64,000 nt of DNA from Ophthalmolycus amberensis (GCA_024529925.1 JAFEUB010001114.1:81699-145698), one strand, 5' to 3'. Positions 37,061 through 51,009 are shown, counted from the stretch's first letter. The notes: generated by a model not told the origin, from the sequence alone. Made by a program: numbers and translations.

Positions 37061-38569
37061 GGTTCAGTCTTACTATCTAGGATTTCTAAATTATCGAGTT
37101 GGTTTCGGCTTGTTTTCAGAGTATTCAGGAATATCATGATTTAAATGTGCTTTTGCCATATTGTGATTTGAGAGGGTCAAAATAACAAATGACAAATTAA
37201 ATATCAATGCGTAGTCAATCATAGTACGGATGTGTCCTCTACTAGTTGCAGACCATATGGATTCAGGAAGAGGTACGCTACTGTAGCCCGTCCATTGCCC
37301 TGCAGTTTTCATGGAGAGAGGTGGGAGCTTATCGCGCAAACCAGCTGGGGCAACACAGTATGCTACACATGCACACACTGACACACACAGACTCCGACTG
37401 CATATCTCTGTTTGACAGACCTATAAAATCCATGCTTTATGTTTAGTACAATGCCTTATCTGACTTATAGTCCGCACACATTGGTGAAACTTTTAAAAAG
37501 GTGAGAGGTCAATTGCAAGGAGACGGAGACATGACTACGTTGCTGCAGAACTTCATTCATTATTCAGATGGACCTGTCAGCGAGAGAACAAGAAGACACA
37601 GAGTGCTGTGTGGCCGCATGGTCGCCCGCAGAGGAAAACAGTTTCCAGAGAGTTAGACATTCGAACCCAAAGTAAATGTGTGCTGAAAACTACTTCCTAA
37701 GCTACAGTTGCAGACCACACCAAGGTTTTCATCGCTCACTCTGCAGGCTGAGACCGAAAAGGTCAGTTTCAGCCCCCCGTACAGGAATGACAGGCATGAC
37801 TGATTAATGCAATGAAATTCTGTAGTCAGTACAATGCATTTTCTGACAGCAGATTTATTTTCTGTCGAGCCTCAATCTATGTAATCCATCTCTTAGATTT
37901 TTGCTTTACACGACACTGCTCTCTAATGTTGCTCTCCTCGCTTTTTACCCAAACTCAAGTGCTCCATGTGCTTTACTCTGCATGTCATCAAATGGGGATA
38001 GCAGAACAAAAAGATGGCTCATGCATTTTTTATTATTTTCCTTTGTCATGTACACCTCATCCCAGGGTCACTTAAGTGTCAAAGATAGTAAAGAAGCACG
38101 CTGTATCTGAGGAAGTTTAGAGCTTTGTCCTTTTGTTTGGCTACAGTCCCAGAGCTCAACTGATTTTCCTGTACTTGCATCTACCCTTTTGTCTTTGCTC
38201 CTTAATCATCCTTTGGTCATATGAGACGGTTAAAGGAGAAAGCTCAGTCTTGTTTAAGCGTAGCAGAGTCTGGTTGAAGTAGAGATTGAAGTAATGTAAG
38301 TTATAGTGAAGCAGTTCCCTGCCAGGAAAATTGCTTCTCTCTTGCATAGAATTTCTCCAAAAAAACTGTTTCTGAATGACTGAGCATGATTTATTCTCAG
38401 GGAAAGGAAATACCAAAAAAATATACTGTATTCACAGTTTCACTGTAACGGTTATGATGAGCATCTTTTGAATCAAGGCCATCTACTGTAGGCTTCCTAT
38501 TTTAAATGGGAGAAGATGAGGGTTTAGCACATATTCAAACCAGCCTGATTCTTCCTTTTAGGCAAGGCA

Positions 38570-38710
38570 AGGCAAGTTTATTTGTATAGCACATTTCAAC
38601 AACAAGGTAATTCAAAGTGCTTCACATGAAACCATTAAAAGCATAAAGGCAAAAGTAAAGGAGATTTAAAACATACATTGAACAATAAAAACAGTCATTA
38701 AAACACAAAT
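38570..38710 (-). mobile_element. LINE 3'-tail fragment
   Basis: On the minus strand it reads GAAGCACTTTGAATTACC, TGTTGAAATGTGCTATACAA, ATAAACTTGCC and then a GCCTT-type tail (plus-strand GGCAAGGCAAGGCAAG at 38563-38578). It has the same architecture as the tails at 4.8 and 37.0 kb. Confidence 0.6.
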
Positions 38711-38970
38711 AGCGTGGGACTCCAACCCCGCCTCGGGACTCTAACCCGGCCTCTCTGAGGTCTTAATCGATGTCTCCCTGAGACATTACGCTGTACGCAA
38801 TCAACCATACACTGCCGCAATTCTGCAACTACTCGCACACAAACCACGTCTGGAAAAGATCTCTGCCGATCTGCGTTTTATAGTGTACGCTTTGCACGAA
38901 CTCGGTCCCGAAGGAAATGGCGATATATTGTGCAGTTCTTTTATATAGCGTGGGACTCCAACCCCGCCTT
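38710..38970. repeat. ~237-bp interval flanked by a 23-bp direct repeat
   Basis: TAGCGTGGGACTCCAACCCC followed by GCCT occurs at 38710 and again at 38947. Immediately after the first copy is a diverged third version (GGGACTCTAACCCGGCCT). Reversed, these read GGTTGGAGTCCC and GGTTAGAGTCCC, similar to a pol III B box. The enclosed sequence is CpG-containing, unlike the surrounding intron. Nature unknown. Confidence 0.6.
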
Positions 38971-40669
38971 TATTTTAGGTCCGTTAGCGTATTGTTGTGT
39001 GTGCAGAGAAGTGCTTCTTTAAAAGAAAGTGACGAAGAAAGTGTTTAAATGATGGTAGTACCTGAGCTGCATGGTTGTTTTTACAAACAATACACATGAC
39101 AAAAAGTGATTCTACAAATACACCACCACTACGAGACAGCATGTAGACGTTCAAACAACCAACAGACAACGTTTCCTTGGATTTAAAATAGTAGTGGTGT
39201 TTGAAGTGCCCTCCTCTCTACGAAGGCAGGAGGAGATCCACGTGTGAACTGCCGCTCACAGCGGCCGCCAGACTGAGCAACAGTAAGTATTAAATGAACT
39301 TGATACAGAACCCAACACCTGAAAGCTACATGAACGAACAGTCAACAACAGAGTTCAATTAACACAAGACCAGTCTCTCACTGTGGAGCAGCACGTCTGC
39401 CATGGTAGGCTAAATTAAACAAAGCGTCAGGTTACAGCTATAACATATCGCCTTGCATCATTTGGAACGAAGCTGGTGACACATTTACTGTGCAGTAATT
39501 ATTAAAGTTCGATGGGTTTATCTAAGGTCTGCACAGATTACGTGACTGAGTGAAGATGTCAGCAGGAATAGAGAGGCAGATAGGTGAGAGAAATAGCTAT
39601 TGTTCTCCAGACACGTCTCAATAGCGTATACTCTTTAGGTAAATAGAGTGAGAACGAAAAGCAAACAGGGGAGCTTTGCTTAAATCCCGTCATCCGCTGT
39701 TCTCATTTTACAGCTCACATTTAGACCGAGGTGTGTGCATTCACCAATAGACAAATTAGCTTTAGATACAGTTGCGTGACTGGTGCACAATTCAAAATAT
39801 ACTTCGAAAATGATCCTCTGCAGCATGAAGAGATTGAGTCCATCAAGCCCCCACACAGATCTTGTGATTATTGGTTTCTGGGGAAAGCCTCTGCAAGGTA
39901 AGAGATAGTGCAGCTCTTGAAGTCGGGTTGGTTTGAGTGGGAGAAGAGAGGTTTCCCTGGTGTCCCCACCTTTAATGATCGTCACAGATTAATCCAGCAC
40001 AGGGAGATTAGATCTTTCCTTCACTTTGTTGTGAACCTCTCACCTTTCACCTGTGTGGACCACCTGTTGCATTAGGCATGACCAGAGCAGGGAGAAACAG
40101 TCATGGGGAGTTCATGTCCATTTCTGGATCAACGTGTCCACCTACTCTCTTTAATTCATGTGCAACAGAATAACTCAAACCAAGGCAATCAATAATGACA
40201 GGAAGCATAAAAACTGAAGATGGAGAATGTTTCTCTTTACTATTTGATGAATTTTGTATGAAAAATAAGAACCCCAGCATGAATTGACAGAGGAAACTGG
40301 GGCATTGTGGTCATTTAAAAACTACTATCCACAGAGACATTGTGGTGTTTTGTTGTAATGGCGTTTGCACAAAGGGTTTTAGAAGGACAATGCAGAAGAG
40401 GTGTGCTTGTTCATATTATACAGGGTGTTGCCCAACCTAATGAGGCCCAGCCTGCGAGGAGTGATGAAGCCACCTTAGTGTGACATCTAGCACGCAGCCC
40501 CACCAGTTTCTACTTCAGCACAGTAATGACACTCTTCTCCCAAGGGGCCTCTATAAATAAATACGCTGTCACACACGTACACACACACACACATAAATTG
40601 CACATTTTCCTAACCTTTCTCGTGCTTTTATTGAAACACCCTTTATTTTTCTTATTCATTCTCCCCATG

Positions 40670-40670
<1 letters not shown>

Positions 40671-40700
<30 letters not shown>
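40671..40700. repeat. (CA)n microsatellite
   Basis: About fifteen CA units; a shorter CA run lies at 40576-40592. Confidence 0.9.
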
Positions 40701-40702
<2 letters not shown>

Positions 40703-43700
40703 TCTTTATATAGATACATTGATGTTGTAATTTTGTTGGTTGATTGTGGCAGACTGGAACCTTTTCATTGGACTACATCAAACTGTTTGGCAGTCGTCTA
40801 ATTTCCCAACAGCAGACTGTCGGATTCACAAGTACGTTTCTTTTATAAATCAGAGGAGGGTACTGCAAAGGTTTCCTTTCACACGGGAGACAGAAAGAGG
40901 GAGTGTGAGCGCGTGAGTGAGATAGAGAGGTTTAGTGTTAGATAGACTGGCACGTCACTGAATGTTGTGGTTTTACAGTGCACTCAGTACCCCTCGATAT
41001 AGCTGTAAGTGCTGCCATATACAGTATTTGAATATCAATTTGTAAGTCTTTAAAATATGTAGAATCCAGTGTGAACGCATGGGGATGTGGGAGAAGATCA
41101 AAGGCCACATCCTTGCAGTATTTGTTGATGGTAATTATGCGAGACTCCTGTGGTGTGCTGACTGAGGAGGAACTAATGCTCATTTGTTGTAATTACATTC
41201 CGGAGTGGTGTTTCAGAGAACTGTAGACGAGCCATACGAGACGTAGGAGATCACCTTAGTGGCACATGACTCCACAGAGGTAGTCCTTTAGGAGCAGCTG
41301 AAAGCAGTACACCTCCTCAGGTAGCTCACCTTAGACCGCAGGTGTTTCTTATTATGAAGAATCCCAGAAAGGTCCAAAGCATTTCTCTGAATACAAATGC
41401 TGTTCTTAGCATACCGGACTGCGTTACACTAACAGCCAGTGTGTAGCTGATAGTCTGGCAGTGCAGAGTGGGTGGATTGTGTGAGTTTCAATCACTATCC
41501 CCACTAATCTCCAGGCAGCAGTCCCAGGAGTCCCTGTTCTCCCCAGTCTGCTGCCAGAGCCTCAGCCTACTCGCTGCTCTCATTTCTCTCGCTCCTTCCT
41601 CCGCCTACCAGACACCAAATGATGAAATGATGGAAGGTTAGTGAGCATAGAGACCAGAGGTGCAAAATGACATGCTGTTGGTGGTCTGTTTCTCTGGTGT
41701 TGTGTTCATGCATGCCACTACTCCATGTTTCCTGCTCCTGTGTGTTGAAAGTCCTGTTCTCTCACCACTATATTTTGCTCCCATATAATCCTTCTCTTTC
41801 TCCTGTCCACTTTAAATTAGTTTATGTAGTAATGAACACCACTGGCACGGAGCAAAGTCAGGTGATACGCATCTAAAGCTGCAGGTTTCAGCTCATAATT
41901 GTTGGACAACCATCGCCTGGCTGCCTCATCCTGTCTGTGACATCTATCTCTCAAACAAACCACCTCAGGCAACTCCATCTCCCACGAGAACGGAAGCCGG
42001 GAGTCGATGGGTTCTGTGTAAACTGAGCAGCGTGATGTGAATTGAAAGGGTTAGTGATCTGTGGGGAACTTGACTCCCATGTCATTACATTAACACATTT
42101 TGTGGTTCCAGATGCAGCTCTGAGGACAGAAACACAGACTCAACTGGGACAGTTTGGAAAGTCTAACTGTGTGAGTGTGCCAAGTGTTGCATTCACTGGC
42201 TGCTGGATGAATCGATTGTTTAATTGACCGTTCGCTAAGCCATGCCATCTTAATTACAATCACACCTGTCAAGCTAGCCGGCAGCTGTTGATATTGACAA
42301 CCGTGGCTGTCGGATTTTATAAGCTGTAGCTCTAGCTAACTAATTCAGCTAACATCAGCTCGATGAATTGGTTGAAAATGACGTCTCCAGTTGACCTTTT
42401 AATGTTTTCAGCTCATTTTACAACATGAAATGTGTAAAAGCGTCCTTAAATATGCAATCAATGGCTACATTATATTGTGCTAAAAGACTGAGACTAAGCT
42501 AATAGTTCCCAGGTAAAAAGTCAGCATCCTTAATTATCCATAATAAGACATGGAAATGACAAAGGCTTCTAAACAGTGGTACAACTACATGGTGGATGGT
42601 TGAGTTGTGAGCAGGGATTTTTTTCATGTAACCTGTAACCCCACAAAACAATGTAGTCGGCCTTGGATGTGACACTCAGTTACTTAAAGTTGTCGGCTAA
42701 ACTAGTAAGCCACACATGCCAACGATTTGCAGGTTATGTTTGAACAAAGAAACACACAGTTAAATTAATTTCTTGGACTTTTGCGTCCGTTTAGTTTTTA
42801 TTTTGGAAAGGCTGAAAAATAAGACGACATCCTCCAAATTCCACCATTACTGCAGCTCAATGAACAATGCTTCAGCAAACGAAGAAATACAAACTGTGCC
42901 AGGCATGCCGTACTGTTAATACTTACTGCGAAAAAAATAACTAATTATTATAATAGACACTACCATGTGTTATATGTTATGTAAATAGGACTTGTAATTA
43001 ACATTGACAGATATCGTCCTTTATCTTTTCCATTTAAGACAGAGTGGTGAGGACGACAGCATGTCCAAGTCATTTTGCGACTTTATGTAATGAACTTTCT
43101 CTCGTGGTCCGCACAGTGGGTTTGCAGCAGGGCAGAGCTTTGAGAACATGAGATGAGAAGGCTGCTCATTAGAGCCTCTTCATAAACCCTCTGCCCAGAT
43201 CAAAATCCGTATTAGACAGAAGTCCCGGGGGCTATCCCAAGGAGAACTTTGCTCTGTGGATAATGCCAAGAACAGCCAAATCTGCACGGATTTGCTTTCT
43301 AATCCAAGTGTGATCTCTCACTCTCAGTGTCTAATGCCAAAAAGTGATTACAGAAATGCTTGCAATTCTTCTTGTGCAACATACTCCCTGTGAACATCAA
43401 GGATTTTTCACAGAGAAAGAGATTTGGTCAATTGTTATATTGCATTTCTAATAGATTTGTAAATGAAACACCTTTTAGCCTCGTGCATAAATATATTACA
43501 GAGTATGAAACACTTCGAACAAGTCATTCATTTTATATGATGGGATCATATAAAAGGTGACGAGGATACAATCAAGAATATGTAATGGTTAAAGGTGTAT
43601 AAATCAATGTAGTACATGTAGCTCAAATAGGAGAGCCCAACCTTCACATTAAAGATTAAGTAATTCAGGAAGTTTGGGAACTGAGAGACGGTGCAGATGA

Positions 43701-45593
43701 TTTTGTGTAAGTTAGATGAGACAGCTGAGGTCCTGAGCACTGAAAGAGAATGATGAGCACCTAGCGTGCTCAGTATGTACATTAGACAGGAAGATTCAAA
43801 TTGGTTTGGGAGGGGCCTGGGGAGGAATAGGAAATAAAGATTACTTTAATGATTTAAGAGTAACCAACCAGAATTAATTGCACTCAAATGGGGTGGAAGT
43901 GACCAAGGAAAGTGGAGGAGATGCATGAACTGATTTGGGAATAACGTCAGGAAGAGAGGGAGAAGATGGCTGGTTAAAAGGCCATGAAGAAATATACTGT
44001 AGGAGTGTGTTTGGAGTGTCACTGAGATGTGGCTGAGTGTCAGCGACAGCTTCTCTTATACTTTTAGGAAGGGAAGAAACTTCACTATATATGAATGTCA
44101 CAAGAGGATCAGAAATGTGATTGTGCCACTTTACTGATCCCTTCTGGATTGTCTTTTCACTTGCAGCCCACATAAAAGTCACAGCAACAGCAGGGCAGAT
44201 ACTTGTCAAAATGGAAAAAGATGGTGTCTGTAACCGACAGGACACCGTGCAGCCTCTCTTTGATGCATTCAACTACACTACAGTAGTACCAACTGCACGA
44301 GCAGCAGACGAGTCAGATTAGTAGATTAGCGGGAAGGAGAACAGCTGCAGTATAAAAACGGCTCCTTGATTGATTTCTAAGTGATTTGTAACGGGGGCTG
44401 CATGTGGCGAGGAACTGGAAGTGAGATCAGATTACCGAGGCTCATCTCAAATGGGTGGTAATGGAGGTGAAACTGTTGAGGGGAAGGGTCAAGAGAAGCA
44501 GAGGGAGAATGGTTAAGTGTGTTTTAATCTGTGGTCAGCATCTCCATGTATGGCAGTGATTGGCCGGGCCAGCGTGCTTGACTGTCGGGCAGTTTACAGC
44601 AGGCCTGGATGGATACAGGTAGTGTGTGGAGCATCAGGTACCAGTCTGACATGTGTTTAGCAGTGAGTGGCGCTCTCCACTCGAGCTCCATACCTGGGAA
44701 ACTAGAACGAGAGCACATAATTAAACAGACAGAAGGGTGTGTTTTTTTTTAAAATCATGATTTTGTCTGGCACGGTTTGATTGCACCTACCCAATTCTGA
44801 CCACTTGTGTCTTTCTCTCTGCCTAACGTCTCAGCTTCAGGACCCCGATGATGGCAGCATGCATTAAACACATACTTCTATAATTAAAGGTTTTGTTCCA
44901 CTTGCAAATCATGGTCACTGTCATTCTCACTTTATACAACCGGGATGTTCGGCCTTTGCAGAACGAAAGTCAGCAGTCTGCTTCAGTCGACACTCGCGCT
45001 GAATCGTTGTCATTTCAACGGTATTATGAGGGTAAGATTTAGTCTCAACACAGGGAGCAAATAATAGCACAACTGCAGCTGCTAACCCATATACTGTAAC
45101 CCATATTATCTCTACATTGGCTGTATGATTTTGGCAGCAATCACCTCACTAACAGAGAGGTGTTTGGATCATTATTGTGCGTGTCAAAGTCTGAAGTGGC
45201 ATATGAGCTAAAAGCAAGGGTGCCGTCCTGGAAGCTTGATGCTCTATGAGGTTCTTCTCACGTTTTATTTATTGATTTTTGTGTTGGTTCTTCCTTACGC
45301 TAACTGAGGGGCTAAGCTTTATGAGAGTGTTTTTTTTCCCTTTCTTGCTCAAATAACACAAGCACTATGAAGCTCTTTAACACTGCTAACTATTATTTAG
45401 AGTTGTATAAATACACTTTGAGTAGCTGATCTTGTTTTGTACCAGTAGTCGTAATTGCAGCTTGCTTCAGAATTGCAGTGGGACTGATCCTGCTGACACC
45501 ATGAAAAACTGAATTTCCCTGAGGCACCCATGTTTACGAATACACATTTCTGTGTGCGTGTGTGTGTGTGTGCGTGCATGCACTTGTGTGGTT

Positions 45594-45925
45594 TAGAGCT
45601 GCAACTAACAATATTTTCTTTATCAATGAATCTGCCAATTATTTTATAATTAATTATTAAGTCTACAAACTTTCAGAAAATAGTGAATTAAAAAACATGC
45701 TGTTTACAGTTTCCTTAAACTCAATGAGACGCCCTCAGCTGCCTTTTTGTCTGATCAACAGCCTAAAACCTCAAAACAAGTCATTTATAATTGCATAAGA
45801 AAAAGGAAAGTAGCAAATTCTCACATTGGTTATGTTTGACACTTCTGCTTGAAAAATTACAATCAGAATCCAATTTGTTTCTGTCAGTCTACAAACCGAT
45901 TAATGGCCAAATCATTTCACCTCTA
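45594..45925. mobile_element. hAT-type MITE, 332 bp
   Basis: The ends are imperfect inverted repeats: TAGAGCTGCAACTAAC at the left and, reversed, TAGAGGTGAAATGATTTGG at the right. Flanks are a probable 8-bp target duplication, GTGTGGTT at 45586-45593 and GTGTGAAT at 45926-45933 (6 of 8 identical). The interior is AT-rich with no coding capacity. This matches a family of small elements common in fish. Confidence 0.75.
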
Positions 45926-47675
45926 GTGTGAATAGTTTTGTTGGAATTTGTGGGAGGAGCTTGAACTTTTTCATTACCAACTACTAAGTATTTAATCAGA
46001 GAGCTGTGCCGGCTGAGTTTTGTGAACTCACCTCACCTCGCGCTCTCGTTTTTCTCACTGGGTGGTTCAGTATGATCACATGATTGCTTGCCTCTGTTTT
46101 CTGTGTCCGTTTTTTTGTGAATGCCGGCTTACAGCATCTGTTACGCAAACGCTAAAAAGCCTCACGTCACCATGGAAACTATCAGCTGAGCTGTGTGCAA
46201 CAGCAGCATCCCTCTGAGGAGATCTGCGTCCACCATGTGCTGCTGTCTGCCAGTTCATATGTGTGATTGTGTACTTGCACCTGGTGTAAGTGTGAACAAA
46301 TAAATGTGTGAGAGGGGAAAAAGAAGACAGTGTGAACTAGGCAGAGAGGGTAAGCCTGTGTTTTCTTTCCTCCTCCGTCATTACAACATGACAATTAATC
46401 CCACTGCATTCTGCATTGACGGAGTCAGCCCTGTTTTTAGATCCCCAGTGTGCAAATCCTGGTTCAGTCATTCACGCAGATCGCACGCAGCTGCCTGCCA
46501 TTGTGTACATTTGCCATATGTTGTGACAGGCAGCTGTGCACGCTTTCCTTCATTATAATATCTGTCCACTCTTATTACAGCAGGACTGATAGGCCCGGTG
46601 GCCCAGACGTTTGCTGTAAATACCCCGTTCGTATACATTTCACTGTAAACACAATGTAATGTATAGTTAAGTATAGTATGTTCCCATTCTGCCCTCTTGT
46701 TTGTTTTTGCCTGCATTGAAAGGCTCCATCACCAAAGGCAGTTATAATGAAGGTTTTATTTTTGTATCTCAGGCTCCTAAGATCAGAGTGAATGTTCATT
46801 TCTTTAAAGGTTACGTTCCTCTAAACTGTTCTTGTTGTAAATGTCAGACTCTCAGTGTGTTTCTTATTTAATTTACTTCTTTCTTAGTCAAGTTGAAGGA
46901 TATACAACCAATTGTGTTGTATTACTCTATTTCAGACATCGATCAACATTATTAACTTTGTTTTAAGCATTTCATTAAGGTGTTTTAGAAAGTAGGTCGC
47001 TTCTGAAGTTTCTTTTTCTGCCTGTTGCCTGAGGGCCCTTTAGTGCTTGCACATCCCAGCTGCATACATTATACATAATACACTATACGCTGCACTTCAA
47101 ACATCTTTCTTCTCTTGGTCTCTTTTTGCATTATGCATCGCTGACCTCGCTTTAATACCGACGATGAGCAGGTCTCACAGTGCCTTGGCCTCCAGAGTAC
47201 AGTACAGTTGGGCAGAAATGAGCAGGACCGGGAGATATTTAGTGGACTGAGTCTGACACTGTTGTAGGAGATATCAGGCTAGAGACATACAGACGGACAC
47301 ACACACACACAGACACACACACATGCAGAGAGCTATGGTCGTCAGTGCCAGTCAGGCAGGAAGTTTTTTGATCTGCTCTTCCACTCCTACTGAATCATTG
47401 CAGAGGAATCTCAGCTCACGGTGGGTGTTTCAGTTCTACACAATGAAAAATACCGTAGATGCTTTTATGTTACACTTCTGCATCTGTATTAAGTGAGCAA
47501 GACTTATCATTTACAATCAGACGCTTACAGAGAAATATCTTTCTATTCAGACAGAGAGGGAGATGACCGCCACTGGCGCCACATGCTTTAATCCAGATGA
47601 AGTAATAGCGAGAGAAAAGGTGCAGAAAGAGATTCCGGCAGACAGACGGTCGTGCACCTATTTCTGCTGGTTCGC

Positions 47676-47793
47676 TTAGCATAAAAATTGGAAACATCTT
47701 CTTTGTCTCATCCAAGAAACACCAATGTTTTTGTAGAGATAAAACAGACAGAGCAGAGCTAGCCGTTTCCCCTGTTTCCGGTCTTCATGCTAA
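47676..47793. repeat. Inverted-repeat pair, decayed dispersed element
   Basis: TTAGCATAAAAATTGGAAAC (47676-47695) is the inverse of GTTTCCGGTCTTCATGCTAA (47774-47793) at 16 of 20 positions. The right half continues into phrases seen in interspersed fish repeats (TGGCTGGAGCTTCATATTTG). Confidence 0.5.
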
Positions 47794-50558
47794 CCAGAAC
47801 CAACTGGCTGGAGCTTCATATTTGCCATACAGATCACCATACTGCCCAAAATGTCCCTTTTTTGTCTTTGTTTGAGCTCAATGTAGGCAGACTAGCCATC
47901 TCTCCCTGTTTCAAGACTTATGATAACTATGCTAAGCTGGGGCTGCGTGAACCCGGTCGGGATGTAGAAGGGGGTGCGTGGCCTAAAAGGTTTGGGAACC
48001 GCTGAGTTAAGGCATCGTGTGGGCCTCTGTGTTGGCTCATATCAAGCTTCAGGTTGGAAATCCTCCTGTATCATATAATGAGGCTTTGCACTCTGTAGCC
48101 ACAGAGATATGGCGGGCGAGTAAACGGCAGAGCTTGACGGCAGGAACAACATATTGCTCTTCACAAGAATGTTGTAATGATGTGTACTTTAATGTTACTG
48201 GATTCTGTGCTTTCACTGGAACTTACTCAATCATTTGCTTTTATTAATTTCTCTCTGACAGGTCATGGATTTGCTGGTCTGATGTAATCGCCTCACCTCT
48301 GTTTGCATCCCAGGTCATAATCTGGATTAAAGTTAGGATTGTTTTATGGCCACTGCTTCTCTTTAAGCCACCTGTCTGTCCCCTGATGTTGATTAGTTGC
48401 TCTAATTGCAATTAAACCCAATTTGACGAGACTGATTGACATATTAATTACGCCACGGTAACCCGGCAGCTTTCTCTACTGGTACTTATCCTGTTGTGTA
48501 ATGACCACACCAACACGTCCGTAACAAAAGATGAAAAATAAAACAATGATTTTGATGTGCACTATGCTGCCAAATGGTCTATTTCCACAGAGCTGGTGGT
48601 GATTCAGCATGATATATTCTGCTCTCGCCTGCCAACACTGCTGCCTTCTTTCAGAGTGAGAAAAGACCATAGCAACTAGAGACAGCTGGAGCTCCAGCCT
48701 GCACAAAACAAGTATCAAGAACAAAGACAGATTTTGAGTACTTGTCATTTTCAGCTGAGTGTGATGCGTCTCTGCCGAGTGGAGATGTGATTGTGCTGCG
48801 AGTCTTTCGGGTGTGCTGCATTTCAGGCCCACACAAGAACGCCCACTGTATATCAGGACTGTAGATGTCACGATCACAGATGCCAAACTTATTCCATTAG
48901 TAGGGCTCAGCTGTGCAGGCTGTGTGTTTTTCTGCAGCCTGGAGGAGACTCCTCAGATTAATGCTCCCACAGTTTAAATAGACAGACCGGTACATGCTGC
49001 GAAGAAGACCTCAGACTCAGCAGAGAGTCCAGAGGTGGACGGCTCACATTCATTCAAGGTTCATCACAATTCACCTCATCTGAAACATTGTTGATGGGAT
49101 GGAAACAAATTTGCTCTTGTGTGTAAAGCATTTAGCGGTAAACCCAGTCAATAAAAATGTAATGTATTTTATTAAAAAGTATATATTTAATATGCCACAA
49201 ATTTATACAAGCCAAGTTCACAATGCTACAAATACATTTTCAAACAAGTCCCAAAAAAAAGAAATTCAAGTCAACAAAAAAAATTCATATATTTCTGATA
49301 AAACATATAATGCAATGTTTGGCAAATGAATATGATCTTATAACTAATCTAATACGGCCCCCGCGTTAGAAGAGCCACTCTATTTGAGCAGCACATGGTG
49401 CTGAAATGAAGTCTAATAAAGTAATGAGATGATTTCATATTTAACTGTAACAAACTTTAACACGTCGTACTGAACATTTCCAATTTTTTGATCATCTGTA
49501 CACCAGAATATTTCATGGTTTTGTTGATCAATTTCATGAAAAATCTTAAATCATCCTGTTTGTACAATAAAACAGAAAATGGGACTCACTTTCCAATTCT
49601 GCCAAATCACACACACCTCATTTTGCCATATGTGCCCATTGTTATAGATTATAGAATATATACAAGTATGATTTACACATTCATCCTATATTACGATGTA
49701 AACTGTATGTATGACATGCACATATAGACAAAACAAATAGTACATTTTAAAATATACAGGGAAGTGGTAATAACTGGAAAATACTTACATTTATTGTCAC
49801 TACTGCAGTGCCCATTCAAAACGTGTGGAGTCAATCGGATGAACAGTTCTGTAGATCTGCAGATATGGAATGATATTTCCATTGCAAAAGGGCTCAAACA
49901 CCCTTATTGCAATAATAAATAATGCCTTTTCATCACATGGACTGTGACAGCAGGAGGATGCGGGGCGATTTCTGGGGATCAGGGAACAAGTTATTGTTTG
50001 AAATCAATAGTCTTACATCATGATGGTGATCTATAAGCCTCTTTGGCTCTGCCAGTAGAGAAGCTCCTGTCTGGTATTTCATTACTTAATAATCTTGGAT
50101 CAGTTTTTCATTACATGAACTTATATGCCTTAAATGACTCAGATGGAGTAAGGAAGAGATCTGCAGCAGCCCAGTAAAGCGTAGTTTTGCTACTGTATTC
50201 TCTAAAATATTGTAAAGAATAATCTTACGGATACAGGAGGGAATCTTGGCACGTATTCGTCGATGTACACCTGATAACCCAGCTGTTCCAGATGTTTCAG
50301 AGTCAAGGTTGAAAGGCAGGTGAAAAGGCCGGTGGCGATAGCACAGATGTTTTATCAGGGGGAACTGACTCAGCGTCAGCAGTGGTTTGTACATCAGCCA
50401 CAGGGGAGCAATGTCTCATATCACTTTCGCACTCTGTCACTTTTATATTATGACTTCATTTTTCATGTTGTTCCTTTTCTCATCCGCTCAATCATCCAAA
50501 GTTCAAAAAAACTCATCCATGTCCTTAGTGGACACCAGCCAGCCCCAATGATTGAGTG

Positions 50559-50875
50559 CAGTGGTGGAAGAAATATTCATATCCTTTACATCAGTTAAAG
50601 TATCAGTACAATCATTTAAAATACTCCACTGCAATACAAGTGTGTTTTGAGGGAAAATCACTTTTTTTTTGTATGGTTACAAGAAAACCAAACAATACTG
50701 AAAAGTAACTGGTACTACAGCTGTCAGATAAATGAAGTAAATGTATTTCCATTTGAAATTGAGTGGAATATATGTATAAAGCAATAAAAACTACAAATAC
50801 TCACGTAAAGTACAAGTACCTGAAAAGTGTTCTGAAATACTGTGTTTGAGTAAATTGACTTACTTTCCACCACTG
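50559..50875. mobile_element. MITE with CAGTGGTGGAA terminal inverted repeats, 317 bp
   Basis: Begins CAGTGGTGGAAG and ends TTTCCACCACTG, exact inverses over 11 bases and similar for longer. The interior is AT-rich and non-coding. It is the same family as the decayed copy at 21380-21715. An 8-bp target duplication is not clear, so the insertion is old or the ends are slightly misplaced. Confidence 0.7.
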
Positions 50876-50967
50876 TAATTATTGTTGTTTATGTACATTA
50901 CTATCTAGTTAAGGAACCTTTTATTGAATTATATGTATTCCCTTACTCTTAAGGCACATAATCCCCA

Positions 50968-50969
<2 letters not shown>

Positions 50970-51005
<36 letters not shown>
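50970..51005. repeat. (TA)n microsatellite
   Basis: About eighteen TA units with no interruption. Confidence 0.95.

Positions 51006-51009
<4 letters not shown>

Noticed and set aside
43874..44272. 132-codon minus-strand ORF in the kcnb1 intron
   Set aside because: No recognisable domain, no repeat-element motifs I can defend, and no splice context; likely chance.
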